Under the pieces are notes generated by a model. It saw only the letters and a program-made list of their open reading frames with translations. It was not told the DNA's origin and ran no database searches. Both the position numbers and the translations under genes were made by a program. From Turritopsis dohrnii (Eukaryota; Cnidaria; Hydrozoa; Anthoathecata; Oceaniidae), in the NCBI GenBank assembly GCA_027922465.2, contig BQMF02000281.1, positions 513,088 to 577,087 on the forward strand: a DNA stretch of 64,000 nucleotides, given 5' to 3'. Shown here piece after piece: positions 7,835-14,515 of this stretch. The first letter of the stretch is position 1. Each line of letters starts with the position of its first letter.

Positions 7835-8431
7835 CTAGTAACCATTTTCGGCTATGGATTTTTTCGGGTTTTGGAGTTCTATCATCAAACTTTTTTGAAA
7901 TTGATTTTGGGTTTCAGTCTCCATCTTTCTATCTGTAGAACTGAGTCTTTCTAAAGCTTTGTAATATGTTCCCTGCAAAACCTGGAATTCTTTGTAATTG
8001 ATCCTCCCATCAGTCAGCGCCTGACTTATGTTAGCTTCAAAGACAGAAATTGAGGATGTAACAATATCATATAATTTTATCACTTTTTCTACTTTCTTTT
8101 GATATCTTTTGATGACAGCTGTGGTAAGTCCGGTACAGATAGAGCCGGCTAGGGCTATACCACCTAATCCTGCAGAAATAGGTATTCCGATAATAGTAGC
8201 CCCTGTTGCAATTGAACCGATGCCAGAGCCAATGGTTATAGCGCTTGAGCTAGCATTTAGTAGCATCGATCGTTCTATCACCTTGTTGTATCTCTTGAGC
8301 TTGATGCTAAACTTGTTCTTAAGTTTTATCAACTCTTCAAACTCAGAATTTATTACGCTTGCGTTAGACTTTTCCTGGTCATTCAAATCCTCAGGAGCAG
8401 TGGGTAGTTTTGGATAAATTTTAAAACTCAT
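7835..8431 (-). CDS. Membrane-associated Polinton protein, 198 aa
   Basis: The N-terminal third is helical and charged (about residues 15-55). A long Gly/Ala/Ile-rich hydrophobic stretch follows at about 60-105 (SAITIGSGIGSIATGATI and onward), enough for one or two membrane passes or a glycine-zipper hairpin. The C-terminal part is again helical. ATG at 8431 with TCTAAAT abutting it. It is divergent with the 8487 gene and shares the promoter region with it. Function is not known; glycine-zipper proteins of this kind are often membrane-active. Confidence 0.65.
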   Translation of the reverse strand: MSFKIYPKLPTAPEDLNDQEKSNASVINSEFEELIKLKNKFSIKLKRYNKVIERSMLLNASSSAITIGSGIGSIATGATIIGIPISAGLGGIALAGSICTGLTTAVIKRYQKKVEKVIKLYDIVTSSISVFEANISQALTDGRINYKEFQVLQGTYYKALERLSSTDRKMETETQNQFQKSLMIELQNPKKSIAENGY

Positions 8432-8479
8432 ATTTAGAGGGTTGTTATAACATAATAAATAATAAATTATCCTCTAAAT
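8432..8479. promoter_or_regulatory. Divergent promoter with inverted TCTAAAT motifs
   Basis: CCTCTAAAT occurs in both directions: minus strand at 8432-8440, immediately before the 198-aa gene, and plus strand at 8471-8479, nine bases before the ATG at 8487. The sequence between is almost pure AT. Gene ends face away, so each motif serves one gene. It resembles the short TCTA late-promoter motif described for CroV and mavirus; that link is inference. Confidence 0.5.
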
Positions 8480-8486
8480 AAATAAA

Positions 8487-9770
8487 ATGGCAGACATTGA
8501 CATTGACCCCTTTGGAGAACATGGGATGACGACAGATGAAACAACCGATGAGACGTTTCCTCTCATACCGACCGGTGACCGTACGGGTGCACAGATACAT
8601 ACATCAGGTGACCGAGAAACATCATTTGGAGGTCACAGTCTGCATACTAGAGTTTTGAAAGAACTAGTTGAAGGGCTGTATGATAGATTATCCGAAAAAT
8701 TCCAGCCTGAGGTGTTATATACCGATCAGTTTGAAATTAGAGATGGTGAATTATAATACAAAGATAGTAGCAAACCATTGACAAACAATGGAAGACTAAG
8801 GGCTCCTGGTACTATAGCTGACATATTGGGCAAGAACAGATTACGTAGTTTAGGGTATGATATACCTAAGAGCAAATTTTCAGCCAGACAGGCAGCTGTA
8901 CTTAACAAAATAGCAGAAGAGCTTCCTTCGACATCTAAAATCACAACAGCAACCGATGTAGAGTTGGAAGATATGTCCGGTGATGTGGTGAACAGTACGG
9001 AAGATTTAATTTCAACGCTTAGACAACAATCGATCGATCATGAAACAACTCAGACCGGCGATCTATTTGAATATCCTGTGCGTGAGCTGTTAGGATTGGA
9101 TAAAGCGCTGAGAAACATACGAGGAGGTCTTCAGGAAGAGGTTGCAAAAAAGGTTCGAACAGAACAGCATATCGATAAGGAGAAAAACAAGTTGGAAGAA
9201 ATGGAAAATGATGCAACATACACAGATGAACAACGAAAAGAGGTTGAAGAGAGAATGGAGGGATTACGTGAAGAGTTGAAAGCTAGGAAAGAGAACATTA
9301 ATATTCTCAAAGGCAAACTAAACAGTCAAGTTACGAGCATCAAAGAAACCATTGCTAAAGTCCTCGACAAAGATACCACATTAGGTGAAAGGATACGAAC
9401 ACTATTCCGTGAACAAGGTATAACAATCGTTAGCATTCTGACAGCGTTTGGTATGGCTATCGGTGTTCTTGTGGAAGCTTTGTTACCAGGAGGATCAGCA
9501 GCTGGAAGCTCTTCACAAAATCCTGACAAAGGTGGTGATAAAAAGGACGATGCAAAGGAATGGATAAAAAATAAACTCAAAGCGTTAGCATCACTTCTAG
9601 GCAGATTAGCATCTAAAGCGGCAGAGGCTTTACCAGGAATAATTGGGTCTATCGTATCATGGATATTGAACAGAGCAAAAGAAGTTGTAGGTTGGTTAAG
9701 TCAAAATTTATGGGCTCTGATTGTAGGGGTTGGAGGGTTGATCTATACGTACCTTGTCACTAGACGGTAA
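8487..9770 (+). pseudogene. Coiled-coil/membrane Polinton protein interrupted by one in-frame TAA
   Basis: The frame runs from the ATG at 8487 to the TAA at 9768 and is broken only by a TAA at 8754-8756. The part after it (from 8757) is in the same frame and has no nearby ATG; its first available initiator is a TTG. Intact it would be about 427 codons. The first 89 residues are acidic (IDIDPFG, TTDETTDETF). Residues about 210-290 form a strong charged coiled coil (EEVAKKVRTEQHIDKEKNKL). A hydrophobic segment follows (ITIVSILTAFGMAIGVLVEA), then a Gly/Ser linker, an amphipathic helix and a last membrane segment (LWALIVGVGGLIYTYLV). This suggests a structural or membrane-penetration protein. 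I do not recognise an exact function. The single clean stop points to a recent nonsense mutation, but readthrough or a sequencing error is possible. Confidence 0.8.
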
Positions 9771-9785
9771 CCATCTGAAAGTGTA

Positions 9786-9810
9786 TATGTTACATGTATC
9801 GTGTAACATA
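9786..9810. terminator. Perfect hairpin at convergent junction 2
   Basis: TATGTTACA (9786-9794), loop TGTATCG, TGTAACATA (9802-9810): nine perfect pairs with a 7-nt loop, the same geometry as the one at 7362-7386. It lies between the stop of the 8487 gene and the convergent 140-aa gene and shares the TGTTACA/TGTAACA core with the hairpin at 11890. Confidence 0.55.
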
Positions 9811-9827
9811 ATTTTTGTTGATGGTCT

Positions 9828-10250
9828 TCATCTTTCAAAATACCACACAATTCCACCAATTCCAAGCATACTCATAGCTATAAAAGTCAATTCCCTTTCA
9901 TGTTGATCATGACTCGGTGTATAAAAGTCGCTCAATACAGGCTCCCGTGGTAGCGGTTCAAGATGATTACTAAACACCCTATTGTACTCTCTCATTGCAT
10001 CATTTAGCTCTACGAATTTTGAATCAGCCTTCTTTTCGAGCAATAGTTGTTTATTGATGAAATCGATCCTTTCCTGTCGTTTTTGCTGCCATTCAATCTG
10101 TGCTTTTTGTAATTTTTCTATGGCCAAATCATGACGTTTTCTTTTCTTATCGATTCTGTCTTTGGATAAACTTGAAAACAAATAGCTTGATCCTGTAAAA
10201 GCCAAAGCGTTAGCTAAAGCTCCACCCAACATCATTGCGATAGAAGCCAT
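9828..10250 (-). CDS. Conserved Polinton protein with two membrane ends, 140 aa
   Basis: The N-terminal hydrophobic segment (MASIAMMLGGALANALAFTG) is followed by a basic helix/coiled coil (about 30-75, many Lys, Arg and Gln), the motif LNDAMREYNRVF, an LSDFYTPS turn and a C-terminal membrane segment (LTFIAMSMLGIGGIVWYF). I recognise this pattern as a frequent small ORF in cnidarian Polintons, with unknown function. TCTAAAT directly precedes the ATG and overlaps the stop of the next gene upstream, so it probably has its own promoter inside a gene cluster. Confidence 0.7.
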   Translation of the reverse strand: MASIAMMLGGALANALAFTGSSYLFSSLSKDRIDKKRKRHDLAIEKLQKAQIEWQQKRQERIDFINKQLLLEKKADSKFVELNDAMREYNRVFSNHLEPLPREPVLSDFYTPSHDQHERELTFIAMSMLGIGGIVWYFER

Positions 10251-10257
10251 ATTTAGA
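10251..10257 (-). promoter_or_regulatory. TCTAAAT motif before the 140-aa gene
   Basis: TCTAAAT touches the ATG at 10250 and lies across the stop codon of the 95-aa gene. Confidence 0.45.
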
Positions 10258-10540
10258 TATTGATATTTTCAGGCAAAATCTTTTGTTTGATTAAGTAGTC
10301 CTTTGTCACTTCACTAGCGGCGATAATGGCAACTAGTTTTCCCGTATCTTCCAAGTCAAACTTTTGAATAGAGGGAGGTGTCATTTTTAACACCTTTTTT
10401 ACAAGCATAGAGTAGCCGATAGCGAGTGCCGATATGACTGATGCGTGATATAAATCGTTGACGATATTTTTCTTGTCCATGTTTGTTACATATATTGCGA
10501 GATTATATATAGCGTTATTTATCCTTTTATTCCATTTCAT
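10253..10540 (-). CDS. Small Polinton protein with a membrane helix, 95 aa
   Basis: First ATG at 10540; a second ATG, codon 21 (10480, MDKKNIVND), may be the real start because conservation seems to begin there. It contains a hydrophobic helix (ASVISALAIGYSMLVKKVL), the segment KMTPPSIQKFDLEDTGKL and a C-terminal half with a second hydrophobic helix (VAIIAASEV). Function unknown. It overlaps the end of the 114-aa gene by 14 nt, so the cluster is tightly packed. Confidence 0.65.
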   Translation of the reverse strand: MKWNKRINNAIYNLAIYVTNMDKKNIVNDLYHASVISALAIGYSMLVKKVLKMTPPSIQKFDLEDTGKLVAIIAASEVTKDYLIKQKILPENINI

Positions 10541-10871
10541 GTTTATTGATTTTCACTGGTATTTTAGATTTTTGTGGAAGGGGGGTGGATGGTGACCCAC
10601 GGGGTAATATTTGCTCTTTCTTTTTATACACAAAATAAGCAAATCCACCAACTAAACCGAGAGCTATTATTCCACCTACACCATAGGTGTAGTTCATAGG
10701 TTGTTCATTTGGTTTGGTGAGAGAGGCCTCAGGCTTCTCCATTTCTTTTTGAGGTGACACGTGTTTCAAATCTTCTCGTTTTTTACGGTTGTATTCCGCC
10801 AACTTCTTACCCGCTTCAACCTTTTTTGGGTTCTTCGTTGTCACTTGAATGGGAGTCTGTTCTTCTGACAT
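10527..10871 (-). CDS. Single-pass membrane Polinton protein, 114 aa
   Basis: A basic N-terminus (KNPKKVEAGKKLAEYNRKKRE) precedes one clear membrane segment (YGVGGIIALGLVGGFAYFVY) and a short basic tail. I recognise the K-K-V-x-A-G-K-x-L-A-E-x-N-R pattern plus membrane helix as a recurrent Polinton ORF; function is unknown. It overlaps the 3' end of the upstream gene by 56 nt and the next gene by 14 nt. Confidence 0.7.
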   Translation of the reverse strand: MSEEQTPIQVTTKNPKKVEAGKKLAEYNRKKREDLKHVSPQKEMEKPEASLTKPNEQPMNYTYGVGGIIALGLVGGFAYFVYKKKEQILPRGSPSTPLPQKSKIPVKINKHEME

Positions 10872-11364
10872 TTTTATTATCTGCTGTATTTATATTATCA
10901 TCGGATTTATTTAAATTTCTTTTATTGATATAATGCCTCCCGGTAATAAGTCCAACAATGAGTGGTGCTAATAATGAGCCGAATTTATAATATAAGTCAC
11001 ATGTAAATCTTTGAAGGGCAGAGTTTAAAAAGGGGTCAGTTTCCAGGTCATTGCTCAACGCATCTTGATTGTTTATTCCTAACGTTGCACAAGCTCCCAT
11101 GGAATAAATACGTATGAGTGATTTCCCCAAGGATTTTACCATTTGACCCGATAGTTTAGCTTCATAGATACTAAAAAGTTTTTCTACCTCTTCATCTTTG
11201 AGTTTGTTAATTTGCTCTTCCGTGTACATTTTCCCTAAGTATAGCTTGCTATTTCCAGTTAAGACACACTCGAGTAATTTTTGCTTTTTACCATCTGAAG
11301 GTGGTGGTGGGAATTCACCTGGAATATCGTAGCTGATTAAATTATCGATCGCTGTTTCCGCCAT
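10816..11364 (-). CDS. Conserved Polinton protein, about 182 aa
   Basis: The frame is open from 11469, but the best start is the ATG at 11364 (MAETAIDNLISY), which follows CTCTCTAATAAAA. The upstream extension is a hydrophobic AT-rich translation. Features: a PGEFPPPPSDG turn near the start, a helix-rich middle (EEQINKLKDEEVEKLFSIYE), then YSMGACATLGI, SALQRFTCDLYYKFGSL and a hydrophobic helix (LLAPLIVGLITGRHY), with a polar, charged tail. The pattern suggests a membrane-anchored virion component, but its function is unknown. Confidence 0.65.
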   Translation of the reverse strand: MAETAIDNLISYDIPGEFPPPPSDGKKQKLLECVLTGNSKLYLGKMYTEEQINKLKDEEVEKLFSIYEAKLSGQMVKSLGKSLIRIYSMGACATLGINNQDALSNDLETDPFLNSALQRFTCDLYYKFGSLLAPLIVGLITGRHYINKRNLNKSDDNINTADNKNVRRTDSHSSDNEEPKKG

Positions 11365-11368
11365 TTTT

Positions 11369-11374
11369 ATTAGA
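11369..11374 (-). promoter_or_regulatory. TCTAAT motif before the 182-aa gene
   Basis: CTCTCTAAT lies four bases upstream of the ATG at 11364 on the minus strand. This supports that start over the upstream ATG at 11469. Confidence 0.4.
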
Positions 11375-11486
11375 GAGAGGTATTTTTTAAGACAAAATAA
11401 TGATAAGAGGATGATGATGTTTAATAATATAAAGTTGATATATTCTAACATTGTTAAATAAATAAACATTGTTTACTTAAACAATT

Positions 11487-11732
11487 ATGTCCGATGATGA
11501 ATCCTCAGATGATGATATTATATTTTCCCATCAACATACAAAAAGGGTTACTTTTAATGATATAGTAATGGTCCATTATATCTCTGCTTGTGAATCTCGT
11601 AGAGGTAACTGGATAGAGGCTGCTGTTGACAGAGTACGCTTTGAATCGAGGATTAAACATATTGGTAAAATTCTAGAACCTGTATTGAGACGTAAATTAT
11701 TCTCTTATAACAGTCTTACAGTAGTCTTATAG
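11487..11732 (+). CDS. PPP1R15 (GADD34)-like PP1-regulatory protein
   Basis: 81 aa. After an acidic head (SDDESSDDD) there is a PP1-docking RVxF motif, K-R-V-T-F at 19-23. It is followed at fixed spacing by I-V-M-V-H-Y (26-31), then R-R-G-N-W (38-42), A-x2-D-R-V-R-F (45-52), R-I (55-56) and L-E-P-V-L-R-R (63-69). This order (V-x-F, V-x-V-H, a G-x-W, a D-R-x-R-F-x2-R-I helix, then L-x-P-x-L) is that of the C-terminal catalytic-core region of PPP1R15 proteins, which recruit PP1 to dephosphorylate eIF2-alpha. Several large DNA viruses encode such proteins to undo PKR-induced translation arrest. Only this core plus a short acidic head is present. The last residues and the TAG stop come from an 11-bp tandem repeat. 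Function is inferred; the motif match is what I see. Confidence 0.75.
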   Translation: MSDDESSDDDIIFSHQHTKRVTFNDIVMVHYISACESRRGNWIEAAVDRVRFESRIKHIGKILEPVLRRKLFSYNSLTVVL

Positions 11733-11887
11733 GAGTCTTACAGTAGTCTTATAGGAGTCTTATAGGAGTCTTATAGTAGTCTTACAGTAGTCTTATAGGA
11801 GTCTTACAGTAGTTTTATAGGAGTCTTATAGGAGTCTTATAGTAGTCTTAGAGTAGTCTTATAGGAGTCTTACAGTAGTCTTATAGT
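11713..11887. repeat. 11-bp tandem repeat, about 16 units
   Basis: Units of AGTCTTAYAGK (AGTCTTACAGT, AGTCTTATAGG, AGTCTTATAGT) repeated about 16 times. The array starts inside the 3' end of the PPP1R15-like gene, supplies its last codons and stop, and ends three bases before the hairpin at 11890. A unit of 11 rotates through all three frames. Confidence 0.95.
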
Positions 11888-11889
11888 TT

Positions 11890-11912
11890 TTGTTACAAGA
11901 GTCTTGTAACAA
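11890..11912. terminator. Perfect hairpin at convergent junction 3
   Basis: TTGTTACAAG (11890-11899), loop AGT, CTTGTAACAA (11903-11912): ten perfect pairs. It lies between the plus-strand PPP1R15-like gene and the minus-strand ATPase. Confidence 0.6.
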
Positions 11913-11926
11913 ATATGTCAACCTGT

Positions 11927-12532
11927 TTAACAAATCACGTGCGTTCTTGGGTGTTCCATTCTCATGACTAGGCACGCGTGTTTCCCTCCTTTCAGTTTTT
12001 CCTTGACATTTTTCAATTCTTCTTGCGTCTCAATGACATCGTTCTCTTCATGAATGGTGGTTAGATCATTTCTATCCTTTGGATACCACACATATAACAT
12101 TTTGGCTTGTCGTCGTAAATTTTTAGGTATAGCCGTGTATGATTGTGTAAGTAACCATAGCGAATGATTTCGATGTCTACCACTAATTGCCAACTCGAGC
12201 AAAGGCTGTCTCTTTTTGTCCAATTTTTCATCAGCTATTATATCATCAATCAGAAATAAGGTTTTATATCCAGCACAGAAAAAGTCCATTTTCTTAATAC
12301 ATTCATACAAGCGACCTTCCGGCTCAATTAAAATCACATAGCTGTCATTCCAGAACCACTTCCGATCTCTGTAACTCTGATTCTACCTTAAGGTGGGACA
12401 TATAATCACGATGAAATCAAAGTGATCAAAGTATTGATTTTCTAATAATTTTACAACACGATCCGTTTTGCCGCACGATGTTGGTCCGACGAATAATGCC
12501 GTGTGAGGTTCTTTCATGTAAAGTGTGTCCAT
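11927..12532 (-). pseudogene. Packaging ATPase (FtsK/A32 type) with one in-frame TAG
   Basis: The frame starts with an ATG at 12532, one base after the major capsid gene, and ends at 11927: 202 codons. Walker A is at residues 16-23 (GPTSCGKT) and Walker B at about 93-97 (FLIDD). It is interrupted by TAG at 12383-12385 (codon 50), right after C-P-T-L-R. Translation after it continues in frame with W/Y-rich sequence (WFWND) into the Walker B part. A tryptophan (TGG) is expected at this site in the family, so one G-to-A change explains it. Such ATPases drive DNA into capsids. Unless there is readthrough or a sequence error, this copy cannot package its DNA by itself. Confidence 0.88.
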
Positions 12533-12533
12533 T

Positions 12534-13850
12534 TTAATATAACGCAGACATAAATTCTCCGTTTTGAATATTTAATTGAGCGTCCATTATTAGATATATA
12601 TATGCGTTTAAGTTTCCTGCAGTTTCAGCGGTCTTTTCAATCTGTAAAGTGATGCCTTCACTCGCATTTTCAATCCTTCGACCGGTCCCATGCAAGGCAT
12701 TCTCATCAATTGTTCTGAAATCTAACCATAGAGCATACTTGTTTGTCAAGTAATCAGAGACTTTTACATCATGTAATCCTAAGTGCTTTCGGTTTTCGCC
12801 GACGCTATTATCTTTTGGTTTTCCTTCAGCAAAATACTTGCAAATCTCATTGTATTGTTCAAACGGCTGCATCCCTTGAGCAAAAAGTTGATTTGGCTTA
12901 CCCTCGACGATGACAGATACCTTTTCGATCTTTGGATTATAGAATTTACAGGTTTCTCGTTTGTAGGATTTTTCTTCTTCAAATAGAACTAAAATACCCT
13001 TCAAAGATTTGGCAGGTGTGTTGAATGACCAATTCCACGTTGTGTCTGACTTGTTTACTTTAATTTGTCTGTGCCGCAAAATCCTATCATAGAGCAAAGC
13101 CATGTTTTGATATTCAGAAGCGATTTGTCTAGCCAACGTGGGTTGTGTCACAAGCTCATATTCAAGTGAGATGTTAGATATTTTGTATTTACCATCTGGG
13201 TTACGTTTTTGACCTGCGGCAGTATCTGGAGGGTCAGAATAGATAACTCGGTTATAGTCGTTAAATGTGATCTCGTAGCATAACCTATTCCCTAAACCCG
13301 CTTGATAATATGGAATAGTACTATCTAGCATCTCAAAGTCGAGTGGAATGACAAACTTGTTTTTATAGGTGTCAGCAATGGCCTTGTCCGCTTCAACAGT
13401 GGTGGATTTATCAGAAGCACCAATCCTCAATTTCATACAATTCTCTGTACACCCATCATCGATGATGATACCCTGTCTTATCGCGTTTCTCTTTTCAAAC
13501 TTGGTTAACCATAAATCTCTGTAACACCCAAAAAGATCAAAGTCATCGATACTCAATATCTCGTTACCTTCGAACTTGACAGCCAACTTTTTAACAATAG
13601 CTCTCCCAATGTTACTGACCAATGTTCTTTTTGAGTCAGCTTTCGACTCGAGTTCAATATCAAAACTTAGATTCGTTGTTCCTGGGATAATAACATCATC
13701 GCTTCCTAAATTTGGAAACCTAACCAATAATAGCTGATTTTGATCAATCTCACTTGGATTGTGTGTGACAATTACTTTTTGACGAGAGCCTTTTACACCG
13801 CGGGCAGTTCTAAGTGAACGCTCTGGATTTAACCTCTTTCCATACTCCAT
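12534..13850 (-). CDS. Major capsid protein (double jelly-roll)
   Basis: 438 aa, intact, ATG at 13850. Forms the hexameric capsomers of the predicted icosahedral virion. I recognise the Polinton capsid family from several blocks: HNPSEIDQNQLLLVRFPNLG (30-49), then NIGRAIVKKLAVKFEGNEIL, DLFGCYRDLW, IPLDFEMLDS (about 175-185), YYQAGLGNRLCYEITFNDY, YDRILRHRQI and TTWNWSFNTPAKSLKGI. Length is normal for this family. It is immediately followed by the ATPase and preceded by the minor capsid gene, forming a leftward morphogenesis cluster. No TCTAAAT motif lies before the ATG; the upstream is AT-rich with TATATATCATAATTAATA. Confidence 0.95.
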   Translation of the reverse strand: MEYGKRLNPERSLRTARGVKGSRQKVIVTHNPSEIDQNQLLLVRFPNLGSDDVIIPGTTNLSFDIELESKADSKRTLVSNIGRAIVKKLAVKFEGNEILSIDDFDLFGCYRDLWLTKFEKRNAIRQGIIIDDGCTENCMKLRIGASDKSTTVEADKAIADTYKNKFVIPLDFEMLDSTIPYYQAGLGNRLCYEITFNDYNRVIYSDPPDTAAGQKRNPDGKYKISNISLEYELVTQPTLARQIASEYQNMALLYDRILRHRQIKVNKSDTTWNWSFNTPAKSLKGILVLFEEEKSYKRETCKFYNPKIEKVSVIVEGKPNQLFAQGMQPFEQYNEICKYFAEGKPKDNSVGENRKHLGLHDVKVSDYLTNKYALWLDFRTIDENALHGTGRRIENASEGITLQIEKTAETAGNLNAYIYLIMDAQLNIQNGEFMSALY

Positions 13851-13893
13851 TATTAATTATGATATATAATTAATTATTCCTTTTTATCTCGTT

Positions 13894-14454
13894 TTAGCGG
13901 ATGTGCAAAACAACGGTTCTTCCTAGATCTTCTTTTAGCATATTGCCATGCTGATCTGTGAGTTTCAACGTGAGAGACTGAAATACACCATTTTTTAATT
14001 TTTTGTACTGAGGGTTTTTAGGCTCAACATGTGTGAAGTCACTATATTCAACCATGTGATAGGTTAGTAAAATATCACTTAGCTTTCCATTCTCAAGATT
14101 TTGAGTGTTGTCAAGTTCAGAGAGATGCAAATTAATTTTGGTTACGTTAGCGAGCTTATTTGTTTTGATTATTTCAGGGTATTTGTCTAATGAGGTAAGT
14201 TTTACATCACCCTTTAAAAAGGCACCTGCTAAAAAGGCATTTAATTCCCTGCTCGTGAATGTTCCTTGAGGTAGCAACTTTTCAGCTTTCCCATCAGCAG
14301 ACAGTTTCAGTGTTAGGTCTGTGGTTATTTCATACGTAACATTGTCTGCAAACATATCAACCAATGCAATTTCTTTTGAGCCATCCAAGTTTTGAATGGG
14401 GTAAGATAGATATATGGTCTTTTCTCCTTTTGCGATATTTACCGTGATATACAT
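13894..14454 (-). CDS. Minor capsid protein (penton-like, single jelly-roll)
   Basis: 186 aa, intact. Beta-rich throughout and ending in a strand pair (LTLKLTDQHGNMLKEDLGRT, then VVLHIR), as in the Polinton minor capsid (vertex) protein. N-terminal M-Y-I-T-V-N-I-A-K. It lies 43 bp upstream of the major capsid gene on the same strand. TCTAAT precedes the start (14462-14467 on the minus strand). Confidence 0.85.
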   Translation of the reverse strand: MYITVNIAKGEKTIYLSYPIQNLDGSKEIALVDMFADNVTYEITTDLTLKLSADGKAEKLLPQGTFTSRELNAFLAGAFLKGDVKLTSLDKYPEIIKTNKLANVTKINLHLSELDNTQNLENGKLSDILLTYHMVEYSDFTHVEPKNPQYKKLKNGVFQSLTLKLTDQHGNMLKEDLGRTVVLHIR

Positions 14455-14461
14455 TTCTTGT

Positions 14462-14478
14462 ATTAGAGAATAGAGGAT
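14462..14478 (-). promoter_or_regulatory. Double TCTA motif before the minor capsid gene
   Basis: CCTCTATTCTCTAATAC on the minus strand, ending six bases before the ATG at 14454. It holds two TCTA cores and matches the motif seen before four other genes. Confidence 0.45.
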
Positions 14479-14515
14479 TATATTTTTAAATAATGGAGGA
14501 TTATATTTTTAAATA
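14473..14515 (+). repeat. 20-bp direct repeat across a start codon
   Basis: GAGGATTATATTTTTAAATA occurs at 14473-14492 and again at 14496-14515, separated only by ATG. The first copy is the promoter of the 387-aa gene and the second encodes its residues 2-8. Confidence 0.9.

Noticed and set aside
8778..9770. The 330-codon frame as an independent gene
   Set aside because: Its first codon is TTG, it is in frame with the upstream 89-codon ORF, and the two are separated only by one TAA.
11713..11887. CRISPR-like array
   Set aside because: 11-bp units are contiguous with no spacers; it is a simple tandem repeat.
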